From the NCBI GenBank assembly GCA_028718045.1, contig JAQUMQ010000034.1:1-10098 (forward strand): DNA of 10,098 bases, written 5' to 3'. This document shows positions 6,864 to 10,098 of this stretch, in pieces. The position numbers and the translations under genes are program-made. The notes beneath the pieces are model-generated. The model did no database searches, was not told the origin of the DNA, and saw only the letters and a list, made by a program, of their open reading frames with translations. Every line of letters starts with the position of its first letter. Position 1 is the stretch's first letter. Origin of the DNA: Actinomycetota bacterium (GTDB lineage: Bacteria; Actinomycetota; Humimicrobiia; Humimicrobiales; Humimicrobiaceae).

Positions 6864-7985
6864 TTACCATACGCCTTTTACCTCTATCTTAGACCATACC
6901 TCATTCAACTTGTAATTCCTAGCATCTTCCGCTACTCTTCCTCGGTCAAAATCATTTATCTTATCGACATATTCACTAGTAAATACATCCTTTAGAGGCA
7001 ATAAAGTTTTGGTCTGACCCAAGTCAGCTAATATTTGCAGATATTCTGCCCATGCCTTCTCGGAAGCCCAGCCATATCCATAGCCATTTCTTTCTGCCCA
7101 TGAATACATTTCATGAAGTTCCTGCAATGAAGCAAATGCAAGTTCGGGAGTCATTTGTTCTTGAACTGCGGGAAATAAGCTATAAGTTATTTGCGCAGCA
7201 GCTCTAGGATTATTTCTGGTAAAATGTATACCCATAGCTGAAGCTTTTAACGCGTTGACTAAAATCTGGGTTTGCTTTTCATCTTTAAGGTCTGACCTTC
7301 TTATGCAATACCCATTTGCCGGCATTTTGGAGAAATCGACTCCGCCAATCAGATACCTTAAATCCAACCCTTGGGCAGTCCATTGCGATCTTAATCCTTT
7401 CCAGCATAAGGCTGCATCAGCCTGACCTAATGCTACAGCTTGGCCCCATTGATCTCCAGCATTAATATATTCCACAGTTGAAGGATCTACACCTGCTTCT
7501 ACAAGTATGGGGTCTACGATGACTTGCCAACCCGCGGTACCGAGAGATATCGATTTACCCTCTAAATCTTTTATGGATTTTATATCGCTGTCTTGCCTCA
7601 TAGCAAAATCAAATACCTGAGTAGCCATAAGATCATACACCATGATTACATCCATACCCGCATCAATACTGGCAGTCAATACTCCCGGTGAAGGATAACC
7701 GATATCTGCTTTCTTCTGATCAACGAACTTGCATGTAGCTAGAGCATCCAATGGCCCCGGCTCCATTATTAAGTTTATTCCTAATTCGTCAAAATATCCC
7801 ATTTCTTTTGCTATCCACAAGCAATAATCATCCATTACTTCAATCGTTCCTCTGGGTGTTATAAAAGTTATGTTTACCAGCTCTTTTGTTTTGCCACCCT
7901 CAGCTTTACAGCTGGCAAAAGAAATGCTAAGTACCAACACTACAATTAACAAGATTATAACTTGCTTTGGCATTATTTTTTGCAT
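6864..7985 (-). CDS. ABC importer substrate-binding lipoprotein, NMT1/SsuA/TauA-like
   Basis: The 373-residue product starts with a lipoprotein signal: MQKIMPK, a hydrophobic core (about 8-22) and lipobox FASC, with Cys26 as the lipidation site. The mature part looks like the NMT1/SsuA binding-protein fold. FITPRGTIEVMDDYCLWIAK (41-60) opens the first lobe, followed by EMGYFDELGINL, then DIGYPSPG (94-101) and KDLEGKSISLGTAGW (139-153), the typical lobe-crossing DLxGK segment. It would capture solute outside the membrane and pass it to the permease. Relatives bind sulfonates, nitrate, bicarbonate, pyrimidine thiamine precursors or aromatic acids; the ligand here is not predictable. The start is firm, with AGGAGG 5 bases upstream. 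It is first in the operon and faces the LacI-family gene. Confidence 0.93.
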   Translation of the reverse strand: MQKIMPKQVIILLIVVLVLSISFASCKAEGGKTKELVNITFITPRGTIEVMDDYCLWIAKEMGYFDELGINLIMEPGPLDALATCKFVDQKKADIGYPSPGVLTASIDAGMDVIMVYDLMATQVFDFAMRQDSDIKSIKDLEGKSISLGTAGWQVIVDPILVEAGVDPSTVEYINAGDQWGQAVALGQADAALCWKGLRSQWTAQGLDLRYLIGGVDFSKMPANGYCIRRSDLKDEKQTQILVNALKASAMGIHFTRNNPRAAAQITYSLFPAVQEQMTPELAFASLQELHEMYSWAERNGYGYGWASEKAWAEYLQILADLGQTKTLLPLKDVFTSEYVDKINDFDRGRVAEDARNYKLNEVWSKIEVKGVW

Positions 7986-8109
7986 GCTTTCCTCCTGCTA
8001 AATCATATACATATATGATATGAATATCTTATATAGCTCCCCCCTTCTCTTTAGATTTTTGCCATATTTTATTTATTGGAAGTATATTGCAATAGTTTAT
8101 TTAGTCTGG

Positions 8110-8138
8110 TTGACAAAAAAGAATTAATTGTATTTAAT
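8110..8138 (+). promoter_or_regulatory. Sigma-70-type promoter for the LacI-family gene
   Basis: A perfect TTGACA -35 (8110-8115) is followed after 17 bases by TTTAAT (8133-8138), which matches TATAAT at five of six positions. The -10 box overlaps the left edge of the 30-bp palindrome, so a bound repressor would block it. This predicts autoregulation, with a 5' leader of about 160 bases. Confidence 0.65.
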
Positions 8139-8165
8139 AATAACATTAACGTTAATGTTATTATT
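8136..8165. promoter_or_regulatory. Perfect 30-bp palindrome, probable LacI-family operator
   Basis: AATAATAACATTAAC (8136-8150) is followed directly by its exact reverse complement (8151-8165). The centre is TTAACGTTAA; a central CG in an even palindrome is the standard geometry of LacI/GalR-family operators, where the hinge helices open the minor groove. It lies between the importer operon and the divergent LacI-family gene and overlaps both candidate promoters, so one binding event could silence both. I found no second copy in the window. Confidence 0.85.
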
Positions 8166-8171
8166 TGTCAA
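8143..8171 (-). promoter_or_regulatory. Candidate promoter for the importer/enzyme operon
   Basis: On the minus strand TTGACA (plus positions 8166-8171) is followed after 17 bases by TAATGT (8143-8148). The -10 match is weak overall but keeps the key first T, second A and last T. The spacer and -10 box lie wholly within the 30-bp palindrome. A poor -10 could mean a basally weak promoter or help from an activator. Confidence 0.5.
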
Positions 8172-8305
8172 GTATTTTAATCAATTAAAACGGTGTATAT
8201 GTGTTATAAATCAGCTGATATAAAAAAACTTTTCTTTATTGACTTATTAAAAAATAGCACTCATTATTATCTATTATTTAAGATTAAAAGCAATGTCATG
8301 TAACT

Positions 8306-9346
8306 ATGTCGAAATATAAAAAAGTAAAACTGAAACATATTGCGGAACAAGCAGGAGTATCCATAAATACCGTTTCACATGCACTTAATGATAAAAGCGA
8401 TATATCGGAAAAAACCAAAGAAAGGATTAGAAAAATTGCGAAAAATTTGGGATATATACCTGACGCAGTCGCAGGTTCCATGAGGAAAGGTTCTACTAAA
8501 ACCATCGGGGTTATCATACCCGATATTATGGATCCGTTGATGTCCATATGGGTAAAGGACATAGAAACTAAATTAAGGCAAAATGGTTATAATATATTCG
8601 TTATCAATACCGATGAAAATTATGCTCTGGAAGAAAAGGCATTAGTTTTAGCTTTAAGTAAAAAAGTGGATGGAATAATACTATGCCCATGTCAGAAAGA
8701 TGATAAAGATATAATATTTTTAAAGAAAAAAAGAATTAATTTTGTTCTTTTAGGCAGGCGATTTAACCATATAAAAACCGATTATGTTGTAGCAGATGAT
8801 TTAAAAGGCGGGTATCTGGCTACCAAACATCTTTTGGATCAGGGCAGAAAAAGAATTTTGCTCCTAAACGGACACTCGTATATTTCTTCCGCCCAAGAAA
8901 GATATCGGGGGTACACAGAAGCATTAAAAGAAAAAAAGCAAAAAATCGATAACTCGCTAGTTTACGAAATAGCAAATACATCAGGCAATTCGATGCAAGC
9001 CATCAAAAAGATATTGGGCAAGAAAATAAAGTTTGATGGGATATTTGCTTTCAGTGACTTGATGGCTTGGGAAGTCATAGCTTTTTTGCAGGAAATTGGA
9101 TTTAAAATTCCCGAAGATGTGGAAGTCGTGGGCTATGACAATATACAATCAAGATTCTACTTTCCTTATTCGCTAACCACGGTTAATTATCCCAAACGCA
9201 CAGCCGCCCATAAAGCAGTGGATATATTGCTAAAAAAAATCGCCAATCCTGACAGTCAGCAGTATTTCCAAGAGATAATAGATACTAATTTATTTATAAG
9301 AAAACAGCAAAACAACTATGATCCCGATTATCTGGAAGAACATTAA
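8306..9346 (+). CDS. LacI/GalR-family transcriptional regulator
   Basis: The 346-residue product has the full family layout. An N-terminal helix-turn-helix (about 8-27, LKHIAEQAGVSINTVSHALN) is followed by a hinge helix (about 51-60, PDAVAGSMR) and a periplasmic-binding-protein-like sensor domain (about 66-340, from TIGVIIPDIMDP). It should bind a palindromic operator as a dimer and release it, or bind tighter, on sensing a small molecule. The hinge residue that usually enters the central CpG is Leu; here it is M59, and the common Arg two residues earlier is G57. No clear Shine-Dalgarno sequence precedes the ATG and no better in-frame start exists, so expression may be low. Its likely target is the palindrome at 8136-8165, which would control itself and the minus-strand operon. 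Confidence 0.95.
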   Translation: MSKYKKVKLKHIAEQAGVSINTVSHALNDKSDISEKTKERIRKIAKNLGYIPDAVAGSMRKGSTKTIGVIIPDIMDPLMSIWVKDIETKLRQNGYNIFVINTDENYALEEKALVLALSKKVDGIILCPCQKDDKDIIFLKKKRINFVLLGRRFNHIKTDYVVADDLKGGYLATKHLLDQGRKRILLLNGHSYISSAQERYRGYTEALKEKKQKIDNSLVYEIANTSGNSMQAIKKILGKKIKFDGIFAFSDLMAWEVIAFLQEIGFKIPEDVEVVGYDNIQSRFYFPYSLTTVNYPKRTAAHKAVDILLKKIANPDSQQYFQEIIDTNLFIRKQQNNYDPDYLEEH

Positions 9347-9362
9347 TTGACGCTCTTCCTAA

Positions 9363-9405
9363 AGCTTTTCAACGGACTTTATCGCTATCTTAAAGCTCTT
9401 TTTTT
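9363..9405 (+). terminator. Possible intrinsic terminator after the LacI-family gene
   Basis: AGCTTT (9363-9368) can pair with AAAGCT (9392-9397), which is followed by C and seven T residues (9399-9405). An alternative shorter stem is CTTTA (9377-9381) with TAAAG (9391-9395). Both stems are short and AT-rich, so termination may be partial; the T-run just after the stem is the main support. Confidence 0.4.
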
Positions 9406-9609
9406 GATAACCACTTTAAAAAGCCGGCTAAATAAATATAAAAATACAGTATTTTATTATTAATTTAGGTTGGTATTTATATATCTTAATGATTATGTAT
9501 TTTAATATTTAAATACAATAACTATAATATATAATTACGATATTCATATTGATAAAATATGCTGTATTCTTTTTTGGCTTATAAAGGTTTTAATTATCGA
9601 TAATACTCA

Positions 9610-9639
9610 TTGATTATATTAATAAGGATAAAGTATTAA
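9610..9639 (+). promoter_or_regulatory. Weak promoter candidate for the small membrane protein gene
   Basis: TTGATT (9610-9615) is followed after 18 bases by TATTAA (9634-9639). Both boxes match consensus only in part and the region is AT-rich, so this may be chance. The 12-bp palindrome at 9593-9604 sits just upstream. Confidence 0.3.
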
Positions 9640-9657
9640 AAATAAAGGAGAGAAGTT

Positions 9658-9885
9658 ATGGATAATGAAAACTCTACCGATAAAGACCAGAAGTGCAAGA
9701 AAGTAAAACGTAACAGTGGTGGTCCGGGAACAGCAGGAGGTTTTTATGGCTTGGCATTTATTGGTGCTGCCGTGTATTATATTCAAAATTCGACATCTTT
9801 TTGGGTAGGAGTGCTTGGCTTTTTAAAAGCTATCGTATGGCCAGCTTTTTTAATATATGACTTGCTGAAATTCTTGCATATGTGA
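9658..9885 (+). CDS. Small two-helix membrane protein, function unknown
   Basis: The 75-residue product has a charged, lysine-rich N-terminus (about 1-20), a Gly-rich turn (GGPGTAGG, 21-28) and two hydrophobic segments (about 29-43 and 48-71). The second contains FLKAIVWPAFLIYDLLKF, whose Lys, Trp-Pro and terminal Leu-Lys-Phe pattern looks conserved rather than random. The layout suggests a helical hairpin in the inner membrane with the basic N-terminus in the cytoplasm. The ribosome site AAAGGAGAG is strong and well spaced, which supports a real gene. It resembles small conserved membrane proteins of unknown role, but I cannot name a family. It ends 13 bases from the stop of a converging permease gene. 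Confidence 0.8.
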   Translation: MDNENSTDKDQKCKKVKRNSGGPGTAGGFYGLAFIGAAVYYIQNSTSFWVGVLGFLKAIVWPAFLIYDLLKFLHM

Positions 9886-9898
9886 CTTTGGATACAAT

Positions 9899-10098
9899 TT
9901 AACCCTTTAAGGAACCTGCGGTAAGTCCCTTGATAAAATATTTTGATCCAAGCATATAAAGCAATATTATCGGTATGCTGATTATCGTCAGGCCTGCCAT
10001 CGTCACCGGCAGATCCGTATTGAATCTTGCTTTAAAAGACATGAGTCCGGCCATCAGTGTTTTTGACTGAATACTGTTTAAAAATATCATGGCAATCA
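9899..10098 (-). CDS. Carbohydrate ABC importer permease, MalG type (C-terminus only)
   Basis: About 65 C-terminal residues are visible; the frame stays open to the window edge, so the start lies beyond 10098. The final KYFIKGLTAGSLKG closely matches the GLTAGAVKG ending of MalG/LacG-type inner-membrane permeases for sugar importers. The preceding MAGLTIISIPIILLYMLG would be the last membrane helix, and LMSFKARFNTDLP the typical loop before it. This class differs from the SsuC-type permease at 5045-5911, so it belongs to a second importer. The stop is 13 bases from that of the small membrane protein, tail to tail, with no clear terminator between them. Confidence 0.88.
   Translation of the reverse strand, partial: IAMIFLNSIQSKTLMAGLMSFKARFNTDLPVTMAGLTIISIPIILLYMLGSKYFIKGLTAGSLKG

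Larger units (their letters stand above)
7986..8305. other. Divergent control region between importer operon and LacI-family gene
   Basis: This 320-bp AT-rich gap holds the 30-bp palindrome and the two promoters listed separately. It also has a small dyad, ATCATATA/TATATGAT (8002-8019), just upstream of the lipoprotein ribosome site. A weaker plus-strand promoter candidate is TTGACT (8239-8244) with CATTAT 17 bases later (8262-8267). The latter could be a second promoter for the regulator outside the palindrome's reach. I see no RNA gene or riboswitch pattern. Confidence 0.6.
9347..9657. other. AT-rich intergenic region between regulator and small membrane protein gene
   Basis: These 311 bases hold a tentative terminator (9363-9405), a short AAAATAC-A-GTATTTT dyad near 9440-9458, a 12-bp CG-centred palindrome ATTATCGATAAT (9593-9604), a weak promoter candidate and a strong AAAGGAGAG ribosome site before the ATG at 9658. 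No open frame or RNA gene stands out. Confidence 0.5.

Noticed and set aside
8002..8019. ATCATATA/TATATGAT dyad as a second operator
   Set aside because: Short, AT-only apart from one C and one G in the arms, no central CG, and unlike the 30-bp site; too easily chance in this AT-rich leader.
8296..8562. Minus-strand 88-residue frame over the regulator's N-terminus
   Set aside because: It mirrors the helix-turn-helix coding sequence of a clear LacI-family gene on the other strand.
9440..9458. AAAATAC-A-GTATTTT as a terminator
   Set aside because: A one-base loop forces opening of the inner pairs, leaving a short AT stem; the T-run at 9399-9405 is a better candidate.
1..10098. CRISPR array, tRNA/rRNA gene, insertion sequence or phage attachment site
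   Set aside because: I saw no regularly spaced repeats, no cloverleaf or rRNA-like sequence, no transposase or integrase and no flanking inverted repeats.

Overview
The window is AT-rich, uses strong AGGAGG-type ribosome sites, and encodes a lipobox-bearing transport lipoprotein, so it comes from a bacterium. The gene mix (a URO-D-fold methyltransferase-like protein, solute ABC importers, LacI control) would suit a low-GC Firmicute or an uncultured anaerobic lineage. No marker gene is present, so nothing firmer can be said.

Layout. (1) Positions 1-819, plus strand: the C-terminal 272 residues of a URO-D/MtaA-family protein that starts before the window. (2) Positions 927-7985, minus strand: seven genes. 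In transcription order they are an NMT1/SsuA-type substrate-binding lipoprotein, an ABC ATPase, an ABC permease, a Gfo/Idh/MocA dehydrogenase, a VOC (glyoxalase-fold) protein, an M24 'pita-bread' hydrolase-like protein and an M20 amidohydrolase. Spacing is tight except for a 202-bp gap between permease and dehydrogenase, which holds a 36-bp near-perfect palindrome. (3) Positions 7986-8305: a divergent control region with a perfect 30-bp palindrome centred on CG, flanked by two facing TTGACA boxes. (4) Positions 8306-9346, plus strand: a LacI-family repressor. (5) Positions 9658-9885, plus strand: a small two-helix membrane protein. (6) Positions 9899-10098, minus strand: the C-terminus of a MalG-type sugar ABC permease that continues past the window.

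My reading is that regions 2-4 form one LacI-controlled uptake-and-breakdown locus. A small polar solute would be imported by the three-part transporter, then processed by an oxidoreductase, a VOC enzyme and two hydrolase-fold proteins whose genes overlap by 4 bases. The substrate cannot be read from the sequence. Two features make the locus unusual: the M24 protein lacks most residues expected of an aminopeptidase P or of creatinase, and a LacI-family regulator is paired with a transporter class usually linked to sulfonates, nitrate or thiamine precursors. The regulatory DNA (30-bp operator-like palindrome, 15-bp perfect hairpin after the binding-protein gene, 36-bp palindrome before the enzyme genes) is the clearest non-coding signal.
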